DNA from: Epichloe hybrida
Taxonomy: Eukaryota > Ascomycota > Sordariomycetes > Hypocreales > Clavicipitaceae
Direction: 5' to 3'
Assembly (NCBI GenBank): GCA_019022495.1
Contig: JAFEKR010000102.1
Span: 1-58,162 of the forward strand
DNA: 58,162 nucleotides
A model generated the notes under the pieces. That model saw only the letters and a list, made by a program, of their open reading frames with translations. It did no database searches and had not been told where the DNA came from. Positions 1 through 11,733 of this stretch are shown piece by piece (position 1 is the first letter of the stretch; every line of letters starts with the position of its first letter). Made by a program: the position numbers and the translations under genes.

Positions 1-2250
1 TGTACGGTATAGGGCTAATTTTTAGCGTATCCCCCTCTATTTAATCTAGAGCTCTAGGGGGGTTAGGGATAGCTAATTTACTAGGTCTTCTAACTGCCTT
101 AGATTAATCATAAGCTATACACTTAAAGTCTTTATCCTTAATTTTAGAAAAATTAGGGATTCCTTTAGTTATAAGGCTTGTTTTCTTTAGCAAAGGAAGC
201 CCTAGGTGCCCTAATTATACATGCTATAGGCTAGCTAGTTCTAGTAACTTTTGATATTAAAGGTCTTTAGGGCCTGATTAGGGTCTAGTTTTGGATCTAG
301 ATTAGGGCCCTCTCCGTTAGTCCTCTACTAGGCCCCTTAAGAACCATAGGCCTCTTAGGGAGGTATTAGGGACCTTTTTCCTTTACTAAGGCCCTCTAAC
401 ACCCCTAAATCTATATCTTTAGATTTATAAGGGACTTAACCTAGGGCTATAGGCGTTAGAGAAGGGACTAAATCCCCTAAATCATCCCGTACGATTTCTT
501 TAATATTATCATCAATTTCAGCGATTTTGTCTAAATTAGAAGCCTAATCTAGCTTTTTAGAGGGAATTTAAACCTCTATAGGGTAGCTAATCGGATAGCT
601 ATGACCCCTAAAGCTAGCATAGGTAAAAGGTTAGATATAATAAGATTTATTACAGGGCCCTTTATGTAACGTTAGTGTAAATTGGTTTTTAATGTGAAAG
701 AAAAAACCATGTTTTTCTATATCTAGGGTAGTAATACAAGACCTATCTTTAAGATAAAGATGGTTTTTTATAAAGTAACCGCTAGATATATAGTGAATAA
801 AGCCACTAACTATATTAACATTAAGCTAAGGAAAATATAGAGCATTCTTTAGCACTAAGGTCCTATATTTATTAGGTTTCTTTTAATATAAGACCTTAAA
901 AATAGCACTACCGTGACCCTTAGGATAAATAGGGCCACCACCAGTTATAATAGGGTTAGATTCCCCTTTCTTATAAGGGGTATAATCCTAAAAAACATCC
1001 CTAGAATTAACTATATGTATAGTTAAACCTGTATTATATAATAGGGCCTTTTTTATCTCTTTGCTATAATAATTAAAACCATTTAAGGAATTAATTTCTT
1101 GTTTTTCATTATTATCTAAATTACTAGAGCTAGAATTAAAGCTACTATTACTAGAGCTCTTATAACTAGTCTTGTAATTACTAGGTTTCTTGTACGGATT
1201 AAGGGCTCCGTTAGAAAGGTTATAATTTCCTAGCATAAAAGAACCCTCTGTAAGTTCTTTAGTATTCTTTTTATCTAATTTTTGACCCTTTTACTTCTTT
1301 TTCTTCTTATTAGAATTAGAAAAGCCCTTATTTTCTTTAAAGCCTTCTTTCTTCTTCTTCTAACCTTTAGGGGCCTTTTCCTTATCTTTAGCACCCTTTT
1401 CTAGGTCTTTAGCCCTATAATTTAGGGCTTTAGATACTATAGATAATTTATCCCTCTGTTTAGCTAGAAAGTCTACTATTAGAAATTAAAGATTTAGGGT
1501 ATCTAAGGGAGCCCCTATAGCCTTATTTATACGCATGCTAAATCGTTACCTCTTAGCCTACTAAGGGAAGGTTAATTTTAGGGATTAAAGATATTAATTA
1601 ACCTAATCTATAGGATTAATTAGGACCCCTAAAATTAATAATCTAGCTAGTAAATTATTAAAGACCACATTAAAAGCTTCTAAAGTCCTCTTAAAACCAT
1701 GAAAATTCAGGTTATAAAAATCAGAATATAGGGACCCCCTCTGGATTTTAACGCTATATGAATATTGCCTAATAAGTAAATTATAGGCTTTTTTAGGTGA
1801 TTTTTGCTAAGTTATAGCGGCTTAGGGGCCTTCTGTATAACTATCCCTTAGTAACATTAGGATAATAGCTTAGTTAGCGTCCCCTAGTGCCCTAGAAATA
1901 TCCGGATTATTAAGAAAATTAGGCATGCCTAAAGCTCTAAATTAGATAGCTAGGGCTTGTTTCTATTAATCAAAATTTTCAGCTCCTTTAAGCTTAGCAG
2001 TCTTAGGGAAGCTATAAACCCTCTTATTAAATTCCTTAATAATCAAATTATTAAAGGCATGAGGCCTAGATTTAATCCTTAAATAGACATAAGTTGCTGC
2101 TAATGGCAAAACTTCCCTATGCTATTAACGTTACAGTTAGCTGTTTGTAATAATAAATCGATAGTATCTTATTACTTAATAACCTGCTCTTTTAGCTAAT
2201 TATTTAAAACCTCTTACGCACTAAGATTAGGGGCAGAAGGCCCCTAATCT
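1..2250 (-). pseudogene. copia gag-pol remnant (gag, protease, start of integrase)
   Basis: The clearest part is 988-1236, open for 82 codons. It has a Ser/Asn-rich linker and then LLYNTGLTIHIVNSRDVF, which matches the copia protease pattern of a D(S/T)GA core followed by HI, an acidic or Asn residue, and a loop ending in F; the catalytic Asp now reads Asn (GAY to AAY fits RIP). Below 960 the minus strand reads a GAG-pre-integrase-like segment with a 'GSAIFKVL' core in pieces separated by stops. Roughly 1240-2250 should be gag: a Lys-rich stretch is visible at 1290-1400, but no intact zinc knuckle was found. Not functional. Confidence 0.65.
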
Positions 2251-2274
2251 TGTTAATTAGTATCTATCTTCTAA

Positions 2275-2547
2275 TTTTATAGAAGGGAAGTCTTCTATTT
2301 ATACTAAAATTCCTTTTTATAGAAGGGAAAAGCTTCTATTCACGCTGAATTTCCTTTTTTATAGAAGGGAAAAGCTTCTATACTTACTAAACTTCCTTTT
2401 TATAGAAGGGAAAGCTTCTATATTGCTTGTATGCTTCCTATTTTATAGAAGGGAAGTCTTCTATAACTATAATAATACCTTTTTATAGAAAGGAATTAGC
2501 TTTTATCTCGCGAGTCCTTCCTATTTTATAGAAAGGAAGTTTTCTAT
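2275..2547. repeat. 41-bp-period palindrome array (7 units) in copia leader
   Basis: Seven copies of a short imperfect palindrome, TATAGAAGGGAAAGCTTCTA and variants, begin near 2278, 2319, 2361, 2401, 2444, 2484 and 2527, a spacing of 40-43 bp. Each is preceded by a CCTTTTT-like or CCTATTT-like run, and units are separated by 10-13 bp that differ every time. The arms (TAGAAG/CTTCTA) stay paired in five units and decay in the last two (TAGAAAGG). The array lies between gag and the LTR, so it is in the 5' leader of the minus-strand copia transcript. It is not a CRISPR array: the spacers are far too short and the context is a eukaryotic transposon. Confidence 0.8.
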
Positions 2548-2686
2548 AACTATACGTAAAGTGCACTAGAAAGAATTTTATAGTAATAGTCTAGGCTTAT
2601 AACCTATTAAAATATAGGGAGCTAGTTACTAGCTAGTAATAGCTATATAGGTGTAGCTCTACGGTTAGGGACTAATAGAACCACTA

Positions 2687-3405
2687 TGTTAGAATAACTA
2701 ACGTAACATAACGGAAGGTTTTAGCAGTTATTAACTAATTAAATTTAATCTAGATAACTTTTACAATATCTTATATACTAATAGAATTAATTTTAGTGAC
2801 ATTATATAGGCAATGCGGCTATTAGATTAAGAGGCCTAGCTATCTAGCTAGATTAAAAAGATCTTCTTTCTCTTATATACCTACTAACTATATTAGTGAA
2901 TCTAGACCGCTAAAAAGGTCTTATAGGCTACTTTTTGTTTTCTATAAAATTTATTTATATGTAAAATCTAAAAAATTAACTTATTACTATATAAACTAGC
3001 AACCTATATGCACTAAATTTTAGTCTAAAAAATATTCCTATATAAAATAAAAGCCCTATCTTCTAGCTTTAATTTGCTATATGTAAGACTTTTATATAAC
3101 CTCTAGTTAAAGAGAAAATCGCTGTTAAAGATAGCTATAGGGTAACTTGCTTACGTCACCCTAGCTTACCTAATTACTAGTGGCACTGTGGTTATAGCTA
3201 CACTTGTAGCTATAATGTAATTAAATAATCCATAATTAATTTAGATTAGTTATTCACATAGTTAGTTATAGCTATTAATAACTATAACGTAGCTATGAAT
3301 AGCCACCTTCATAACCGTTAATAGCTATAGTGCAGCTATTAGGCTTGCAATGTAAGCTAGTAATTGAAAGGTCCTTTAACTAGAAAGGGCTAAACATAGG
3401 TCTCA
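2687..3405 (-). repeat. probable 5' LTR of the copia element
   Basis: The segment starts TGTTAG at 2687 and could end CA at 3405, just before hAT-like sequence begins. Its outer right end (about 3340-3405) keeps CA and TG dinucleotides, as do the outer LTR ends of the other elements here. Without the partner LTR both ends remain provisional. Confidence 0.35.
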
Positions 3406-4035
3406 TTTTTAACAATCTTAGTAATCTTAGTAATCTTAGTAATATTAGTAAGATTAGTAATATTAGTATTATAAGCTATAATAAGGTATAATAAGGTATA
3501 ATAAGCTACTTATATTAAGTTTACTAGTAGTTCTTTTTAAAGTGTTTTTAAATAAGTAATAATAATAATTTATAGAAATATAAAATAATTCATAGAAATA
3601 GGAAATAATATAATAAGAAGGTTTTTCTTTAAGTTATATTAGTGAAATAAAGCATTAAGTTAAATAGTATTATTAAAAAAAGTATAATATTATATATAAC
3701 CGTACTTAGTTATAATAAAACTATTAAAATAATATAATATTATAAATTCTATAACTAATTTAATAAAATAGGTAAGAATAAAAGCTTTTATATAACTAGC
3801 TTTCTTTTAACCTTAATAATACTAATAATTAATAAAAAGTCTAATACTACATTTGTAGTATTTGTAGTTAGTGTAGTTTAGGGAAAAAAATTTGTATTGT
3901 AATATATTGTAGTTTTGTTTTTGTAGTTAGTGTAATGTAGTTTTTTTTTCCTTATAGTTAGTGTAGTTTGTAGTGTAGTTACTACACTACACTACAAATA
4001 CTACACTACACTACACGTTTTAGTGCAATACTCTA
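3406..4035. mobile_element. hAT-like element (copy a), right part only
   Basis: Same order of blocks as the right arm of the complete copies at 7026-8692 and 25493-27406: a 9-bp GTAATCTTA array (about 3411-3465), a roughly 10-bp TATAATAAGC/GGTATAATAA array (about 3470-3510), AT-rich arm, TGTAG/CTACA subterminal arrays (3845-4015), then CACGTTTTAGTGCAATACTCT. The last base (A at 4035) is expected to have been G before RIP. The right flank GTAAGAAT (4036-4043) is LINE sequence, so this copy sits in LINE copy 1. Its left part is missing, apparently beyond the copia insertion. Confidence 0.75.
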
Positions 4036-4182
4036 GTAAGAATATAGCACTAGCTTAAGAGAGAACTAGCATAGCTATAGAACTTATAGTAATAATAAGA
4101 AAAAAGAGAGATTACCTTATAAATATAAAATAAAGCATTAAATAGCTAAAAGCTAGAAGTATTAAGCACTATATAACTAGTA

Positions 4183-4232
4183 TGAATGACTTTACTACCC
4201 CATGGTGTAAATGTGCCAGTTTTCTAGAATAT
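4183..4232. other. patch of normal composition within LINE copy 1
   Basis: About 50 bases containing several CA and TG dinucleotides (for example CCCCATGGTGTAAATGTGCC) stand out in the depleted surroundings. LINE copy 2 has a different, longer and RIP-altered sequence here (about 13290-13370), so copy 1 carries a replacement or filler at this place. Origin unknown. Confidence 0.4.
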
Positions 4233-5599
4233 AAATAAAAAGAATAGCCTAATATATATTATACTTTATTACTAAACTAATATAAATATAATAGTAATCT
4301 AAGAGTAAAAACATATAAAATATTTATAGCCCCTTATACTAGGCCTTACCTAGTTTTAACTTATATACTATAATAAGTATAATAGTATATATATAAATAA
4401 GAAATATAATATAAGGTTATAGTTAGCCTAAGGAAAGCCTAATTAGTTACTAGTAAAAATATAAGAGGTTAATATTTATTCCCTTTACTTAGAAAGCTAT
4501 AGTAATAACTAGAATACCCTTATATAAGATATTAATATAAAGATATTATATAACTAAAGCATATTTATAGAAGACTTTAACTAAAAGCACCCCCTCTAGA
4601 ATAGGCTAAATAAAATAACTAATAAAGTAAATAAAGTACTAGAACTTATAAGCTAATAAAGGCTTAGACTAGTAATACCCTAAGAGAAACTTACTAGATA
4701 ATATAAGGATAATAGGGATAGTACTATAAACTTAGTATAAGTAACCCTAGATATCTAAGTTTACTATAAAGGCATAAAAGACCTTACTAGATTTAGCTAT
4801 ATTCTATAGCTAATTAGTATTTTTACTAACTTATAGAATAGTACCCTATAGACTCTTAGGTATATATAGAATATAATAAATAAACTATATATACAGGCAA
4901 AAGTAATAATATATTTTTAACCTAAGAATGCCTTAAACTTATAAGATAAAGAAGGGATAGATATATATATTACTTAGCTTATTATAAGACTATAATAAAT
5001 AGTAAATAAGGTAGCCTTATAAAAGCCTTAAGGGCTCCCTAGTCTAAAGGTATAGTAATTAAGAATAGCTAAAGAGGTAATTACTAAAGCTAAGTAAGTA
5101 AAGAGATAATAAAGATAATAAAAAATAAAAGCAAACTAGTAAGCTTATACTAAGGTAAATAAGGATTAGGAATAAGTTATTAGAATAAAAAGGAGAAATA
5201 TATAAAGGGAAGCCCTATAAAAAGCTAATATAAGGGGAAAAAATAAGGGAGTATAAAGCCTTAAGAGATAAGCCTAGCTTTAAAGCTAGGCCCCCCTAGA
5301 ATTACCTAGGTTACTAGAGCTAAAGAGAACTAAAAATAACCTAAACCTAGCTACTATATATAAGAATAAAGTAAGTATACTAGTATAAAGATTCTTCCCT
5401 AAGCCTATAGTAAACCTCTCTTATATTCTAGATCTTACCTTCCTAAAGCTAAATAACACGTTATTTCTAAATAAAGAATAATTTAAATTAAAGAAAATAT
5501 TAGATATTTTATTAAATATAGCTAGCTAGAAGGTAATAGGTAATAATAAACTCCTAGTAAGCCTTATTAAAGCCTATAGTAAGCTAGTAAAAGAGACTA

Positions 5600-7017
5600 T
5601 AGTCTAACTCTTAAATACTATCCTTAAAGTAAAATACTTCCTAGCCTAATTCTAAATTACTAAAGTAATAGTAATTAGAAAACTAGGTAAGATAATAAAA
5701 GAAATAAGAAAGGCTAATATATAAAGGCCTATTTCCTTACTAAATATTATTAGGAAAATTATAGAAGTAGTAATTATAAAATAACTTATAGCTTTTACTA
5801 AGGTAAAAGGGCTTCTCCTAGAACTATAAATAGAAAATAGGATAAATAAGTTAATAAAGATAGTAATTAAGGTCTTAGTAAAATATATAAGAGAGGCCTA
5901 GGGTAAAGGCAAAATTACCTTATTAGCCTAGATAGATATTTTATTTATCTTTAATAAAGTTAGTTACTTATACTTAATTACTTTACTAATCTAAATAGGA
6001 ATCTTACACTAGCTAATAGCTATAATATAAAGCTTTCTAGTAAATAGAATAAGCTAGCTTAGCTTTAATAGTAAACTCTTTAGACTCTTTAGGATTAAAG
6101 CTAGTACCTTATAAGAATTACCTCTCTTACTAATTCTCTTTTTTCTTTACTTAGTAAAACTTTATATATACCTCTAAACTATTCTAGGTATAGTAGCTAT
6201 TAGATTTACTAATAATATAAATATTATAGTATTTAGTAAGAATATAGTATAAACCTAGAGAAAACTTAAGGCTATATAGAGAATTTATAAGAACTAAGTA
6301 AAGAAAGTAAGTATAAAGTTTAACCTAGTAAAAACTAAACTTATATACTTTAGTAAGGCTTATAAGCCTTATAGGTAAGGGTCTAGCTTAGTATAGAAAA
6401 GATAGCACTAATAAAAGTATACTAATTTCTTAGGGTATAAGTAAATAGAAAACTTAACTAAAGTGCTTATAAAAATATCCTTAATAGAAAGCTAGCCTAG
6501 TAGTAGCTTATACTCTTTATATTAGTAGTATTAGCATAGGGCATTAGTTTTAGAGATACCTAGCTTATATATATATAAGTAATCTAGCTTATTCTTACTT
6601 ATAAAGTAAGCGCCTATTATACCCTAACTAAGAAAGAAGAAAACCTAAGAGAAATATTTAAAAGCTTTATAGTAAACTAATTAACTTACCTTTAGACTAT
6701 AGCTAGAGTATTTAAGGCTATACTAATTACCTAGCTAGAAGTTAAGGCCTATATCCCTTCCCTAGACCTTTACTTAAATAAGATAAAATAAAAGTTTAAA
6801 GAAAGAATTATACTTAGTAAAATAGTAAGTAAAATATAAGCTATAGCTAACTTAGTGTAAATAGTATTATAATGTAAAGGAAAACTCCCTCTTACTAATA
6901 ATAAACTAAATATATAACTATATAAAGAATAAAAGAGAAAATAAGAAGACTAGTATTCTAATAGAAAACTAAGATAATATAGGCATAGAAAAGAGCTAAT
7001 AGAGAATTACTTACTTA
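5600..7017 (+). pseudogene. LINE ORF2 reverse transcriptase remnant (copy 1)
   Basis: Translated through stops, the plus strand shows non-LTR reverse transcriptase blocks: a palm region with LARVDILFIFNKV-like text (about 5915-5960), LQGLPLLLILFFLYLVKLY (about 6100-6165; the family has GSPLSPILFLFY here), and RFTNNINIIVFS (about 6211-6246), which corresponds to the F-A-D-D catalytic box with both Asp codons changed to Asn, as G-to-A RIP would do. The order and wording fit Tad1-type fungal LINEs. Catalytically dead. Confidence 0.7.
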
Positions 7018-7025
7018 CCTATAAC

Positions 7026-8692
7026 TAGAGTATTGTTTGTAGTGTAGTTAGTGTAGTTACTAACTACACTAACTACAAAAACTACAAATTAGTGTTAGTA
7101 AAAAAGAAAGTGGGCCTTTTTATTATATAATGTTATTATAAGGATCAAAAGAAAGCTAGTTATATAGAAGCTTTTATTATTACCTATTTTACTTAATTAG
7201 TTATAGAATTTATAATATTTACCTTTTTTTAAGGATTTTACTATAACTAGGGTTATTTATAATATTATAACTTTTTAATAATACTATTATACTTATTACT
7301 TTATTCTACTAATATAACTTTAAGAAAAACCTTCTAATTACTTTATTTACTATTATTATTAATTATTTTATATTTTTATTATTAATTCAATTAAAAAATA
7401 CCCTAAACTAATATAATTAAATTAAATTAGAAATCTAAATAAATGGATAAAAGTTAATAAAATATCTACTTAGTACTTGAATATTATTATTAATATAATA
7501 AGAACTTAAAAAAAGCTTAAACTATTTATTTACTATTTAAACTAATTAAATATTACTTTAAGCTTTATAATTCTAAAGCTTTAAGAAGTTATATATAGTA
7601 ACTTTATATATCTTATTATAATAATATATAAAGAAAGAATATAATAAACTAATATTTATAATTTATTAATAGATAACTAATAGTATTATTTTAATTACCC
7701 TATATAGCTTAAATAAGCTATAAAAAATAAGTTTAACTTATTTTTAAAAATAATACTAGGACTTAGTTTTATATAATATACTATACTTATTATAAAAGCT
7801 TTAATAACTTTTATAACCTTAATTACTATTATTATTATAATTACTATTATTTTACTTTTATTATTATTTTAAAAAAATATAAAAGAGAAAACATTTTTAT
7901 AATATTAATATTTTTAAAAACCTTAAAATACTAAGTTATTAAAAACTATAGCTTTTACTATAAAAATTTACTTATAATTACTAGTATTTATATTTAAGTT
8001 ATTTATTTATTATTTATTATTTATTAAACTTTAACACTAATAATATTATAAGTAATCTTAGTAATCTTTGTAATCTTAGTAATCTTAGTAATCTTAGTAA
8101 TCTTAGTAATCTTAGTGATCTTAGTAATCTTAGTAATCTTAGTAATCTTAGTAATACTAGTAATATTAGTAATATTAGTATTATAAGCTATTATAAGCTA
8201 TTATAAGCTATTATAAGCTATAATAAGATATAATAAGCTACTTATATTAAGTTTACTAGTAGTTCTTTTTATAGTTTTTTTAAAATAAGTAATAATAATA
8301 ATTTATAGAAATAGTAAATAATATAATAAGAAGGTTTTTGTTTAAGTTATATTAGGGAAATAAAGTATTAAGTTAAATAGTATTATTAAAAAAGTATAAT
8401 ATTATATATAACCTTACTTAGTTATAATAAAATTATAAAAATAATATAATATTATAAATTCTATAACTAATTTAATAAAATAAGTAATAATAAAAGCTTT
8501 TATATAACTCGCTTTCTTTTAACCTTATAAATACTAATAACTAATAAAAAGTCTAATACTATATTTATAGTATTTATAGTTAGTGTAGTTTATAGTATAG
8601 TGTAGTTATAGTGTAGTTACTACACTACACTACAAATACTACACTACACTACAAATACTACACTACACTACACGTTTTAGTGCAATACTCTG
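7026..8692. mobile_element. hAT-like long-arm element, complete (copy b)
   Basis: 1667 bp, starting TAGAGTATTG (C to T by RIP at the first base) and ending CAATACTCTG, flanked by the perfect 8-bp duplication CCTATAAC (7018-7025 and 8693-8700). The uninterrupted LINE copy 2 has the single site at about 16168. The two ends are related over roughly 500-600 bp in inverse orientation: the block at 7149-7218 reappears reversed at 8448-8520. The interior holds no recognisable transposase. 8-bp TSDs and CAGAG-type tips are typical of the hAT superfamily. It is probably a non-autonomous, foldback-like member. Confidence 0.85.
8040..8235. repeat. 9-bp and 10-bp tandem arrays in hAT-like copy b
   Basis: About a dozen GTAATCTTA units (8050-8150) are followed by GTAATATTA variants and several TTATAAGCTA units (about 8185-8230). 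The same two arrays, with other copy numbers, occur at the matching place in the other copies (3411-3510, 11400-11565, 26808-26940, 29810-29905). Confidence 0.8.
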
Positions 8693-8700
8693 CCTATAAC

Positions 8701-10758
8701 CTAAAGGATATCTAGAAATTTTACACTAGACTTAATAAGTATATCTCTTTTATAATAATATAACTATATATAGGAAAAATTAGCCTTAATAAGTTCCTTT
8801 TCTAAAGACATATTCCTAAGGTAACTTTACCCCTATATAGCTATAGCTATATAGTTAAAGACTAGTATTATATAATTATTAACTACACTAATTATAACTA
8901 TAAACACCCCTAAATATAATAGCCTAGAGATATATAGGAAGTAAGGCTAGGCTTAGATAATCCCCTAAGGGCAAGATATATAGCTAAATAAGTCCTTAGC
9001 ATAAGAAAACTCTAATATTACATATTAGCATAAGACCTAGCGCTTAGCTAATGTAAACTAGGGGAGGATCTAGGCTACCCTAAAGGTAACTAAAATAATT
9101 CATAAATAAACACTATAGATAACTAGAGAGAGACACTAGGTAAGATAATATAACTATAGAGGTAAGCTAAATATAAGGCAAAATTACACTAAGATAAAAA
9201 GACTATAGGTTTAGAATAGTTATTATATTAATTCTAACTTAAAAAACTATAGGTATTATTTTACACTAGCTTACTACTACCCCTTTACTAACCTAAAATT
9301 AGCCTTATTTCTCTTTAAAAACTAGGATTATATCCTTTATTACCTTACTCTTACCCTTAGCTACTAGGCTAGTAGCTAGGAGCTAGTTTATTTTTACTAC
9401 CTAGGTATTAAGCTACTAGAGCTAAAAAATAACCTTATTATATTATTCCTTAGTAAACCTAGACCTAGCTAGGTCTAGGCTTATTACTATAGTACTTTAT
9501 TTTTTCTTAGTATAGTTTTTAGTATAGAGTTTCTTAACCTAAGCTATATAGTTCTCTAAGGCCTAGATAATTAAAGTTAGCCTTAATTTAGAGCTACTAC
9601 TATACTAGAGTAAAATTACTTATATTACTTCTAGTAACTATACTAGCCTAGGAATTAACTAATTACTAATACTTCCCTTACTAGCTAGTAATATTTAGCT
9701 ATAAGTAAATTAGTACTAGAGTAAGCTTTAAGTAAATATAAATACTAATATTACCTTAGAATATTTATAGTTATAAACCTAATAGTTAAAGTAAGTATTA
9801 GATATTACTCTATTATATATAAATTAGCCTTACTCCTAAGCTAGTAATAAACTAACTTACTAATAATATTATAGCACTAATGCCTTAGATTCTTAATTAA
9901 TTATATCTTATAAAATATATACTATAGTACTTAAGTTTTACCTAGCTACCCTAGATTTGACTTAAAATAGGAATAAAATAAGGGTAAAAATAACTTACTT
10001 TAAGATCTTTAAACTTAGCTTACTTTAATTATTTTACTATAAAGGATTTCCTTAAATACCTTTTTAAGGCTATAATTTCCTAGGTAAATTAAAACTAAAA
10101 CAGGACTAATAATAAAATATTTATAGTATTTAGTAATATTTTATTATAAATTTCTATATAAAATATTAGTAATTAAATTAGCACTAGGCTAGAAAAGTCT
10201 TAAATAGCTTTAAGAAAAGGTAAGGAAAATAAAAACCTATAGGAAGTTTAATATAAGAAAAGAAAAAAGGTTAAAACCTTATAAAAAAAAAAGCTTTTTT
10301 TTATACTTAAGAGAAGGGGGGGAATAAATTATAATATAACCTAGAAAATAAAGTATAAGATAAATAAATATATAAATAGTATATAAGTAATTTAGGAGTA
10401 AAACTACCTAAATACTAGGCCTAAATTACTTACCTTTTATTATAAGTAAATAAAACTATATACTTAGACTTTATAAGGTATTTAAACTAGTACTAGGCTA
10501 GAGTTAGCTAAAAAGTAAGGCATTAAAGAAGCTAGAAATAAAGTAAATAAAAAGTAAACTATTATTATAAATTAGAATAAATTAGAATTTACCTTACTAT
10601 AGAATAAAGTAAGAGGTATAGGGTAAGGCTAGTATAGGGCTAGAGTAGTATTAAAAAGAGCTAGCTAGAATTATTACTATATATTTTTCCTTTTCTCTTA
10701 TTTTCTATAGGATAAGGCTAGTGTAAGCTAGCACTAAATACCTATAGTTAGCTATACC
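8701..10758 (+). pseudogene. LINE copy 1, C-terminal ORF2 tail and 3' region
   Basis: After the hAT-like element the LINE resumes with a segment resembling the C-terminal part of fungal LINE ORF2 (text like IGLNKFLFKRHI in copy 2, where the family has a tail with a Cys/His motif). From about 9250 on it reads as non-coding 3' sequence with stops in every frame. It ends at 10758, where copy (c) of the hAT-like element begins after the 8-mer GCTATACC. Confidence 0.5.
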
Positions 10759-10789
10759 TAGAGTATTGCACTAAAACGTGTAGTGTAGT

Positions 10790-11050
10790 GTAGTATTTGT
10801 AGTGTAGTGTAGTAACTACACTACAAACTACACTACACTACAAACTACACTACACTACAAACTACACTACACTATAAACTACATTACACTACAAACTACA
10901 CTACACTACAAACTACACTACACTACAAACTACACTACACTATAAACTACATTACACTACAAACTACACTAACTATAAGGAAAAAAAACTATAATATATT
11001 ATACTACAAATTTTTTTTCCTAAACTACACTAACTATAAATACTACAAAT
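10790..11050. repeat. subterminal CTACA/TGTAG array of hAT-like copy c
   Basis: A dense run of ACTACACTACAA and TGTAGTGTAG units, including the short palindrome GTAGTGTAGTAACTACACTA at its left end. The unit keeps TG and AC-CA context, so it was largely spared by RIP. Arrays of the same unit with other copy numbers lie near both ends of every copy. Such subterminal arrays are where hAT transposases usually bind, but that is inference here. Confidence 0.75.
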
Positions 11051-11733
11051 ATAGTATTAGACTTTTTATTAGTTATTAGTATTATTAAGGTTAAAAGAAA
11101 GCTAGTTATATAAAAGCTTTTATTCTTACCTATTTTATTAAATTAGTTATAGAATTTATAATATTATATTATTTTAATAATATTATTATAACTAAGTAAG
11201 GTTATATATAATTTATACTTTTTTTTAATAATACTATTTAACTTAATGCTTTATTTTACTAATATAACTTAAAGAAAAACCTTCTTATTATATTATTTAC
11301 TATTTTTATAAATTATTTTATATTTCTATAAATTATTATTATTACTTATTTTAAAAAAACTATAAAAAGAACTACTAGTAAACTTAATATAAGTAGCTTA
11401 TTATATCTTATTATAGCTTATAATAGCTTATAATAGCTTATAATAGCTTATAATAGCTTATAATAGCTTATAATAGCTTATAATAGCTTATAATACTAAT
11501 ATTACTAATATTACTAGTATTACTAAGATTACTAAGATTACTAAGATTACTAAGATTACTTATAATATTATTATTTGTTAAGAAGTTTAATAAAAAATAA
11601 ATAATAAATAACTTAAATATAAATACTAGTAATTATAAGTAAATTATAGTAAAAGCTATAGTTTTTTAATAACTTAGTATTTTAAGGTTTTAAAATAATA
11701 TTATAAAAAATGTTTTTCTTTATGTTTTTTAAA

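Larger units (their letters stand above)
1..3405 (-). mobile_element. Ty1/copia LTR retrotransposon, 5' part, RIP-degraded
   Basis: Minus-strand Ty1/copia element whose 3' part lies beyond the left edge. Reading right to left: a probable 5' LTR (about 2687-3405), a leader holding a palindrome array (2275-2547), a degraded gag, a protease-like stretch (988-1236) and the start of the integrase region (about 960 down to 1). The protease-before-integrase order is that of copia. CpA is depleted and TAG/TAA stops break the frames. On its right it abuts an internally truncated hAT-like element, which suggests that the copia element landed inside that one. The LTR end and target-site duplication cannot be confirmed because the partner LTR is outside the window. 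Confidence 0.75.
4036..10758 (+). mobile_element. Tad-like LINE, copy 1, RIP-degraded and interrupted
   Basis: It parallels LINE copy 2 from 13141 onward almost segment by segment, including the reverse transcriptase, the C-terminal region and the 3' non-coding part. It is interrupted by a hAT-like element at 7026-8692 (TSD CCTATAAC) and cut at 10758 by another one at 10759. Its 5' part would lie left of copy (a), outside the window. The 3' end seen in copy 2 (about 24965-25121) is not found beyond the second insertion, so it has been lost. All reading frames carry many stops of RIP type. Confidence 0.8.

Noticed and set aside
1..60. Telomeric TTAGGG repeat
   Set aside because: Isolated TTAGGG words occur by composition; there is no tandem run anywhere in the window.
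2275..2547. CRISPR-like array
   Set aside because: Spacers are only 10-13 bp, repeats are imperfect, and the setting is a fungal retrotransposon.
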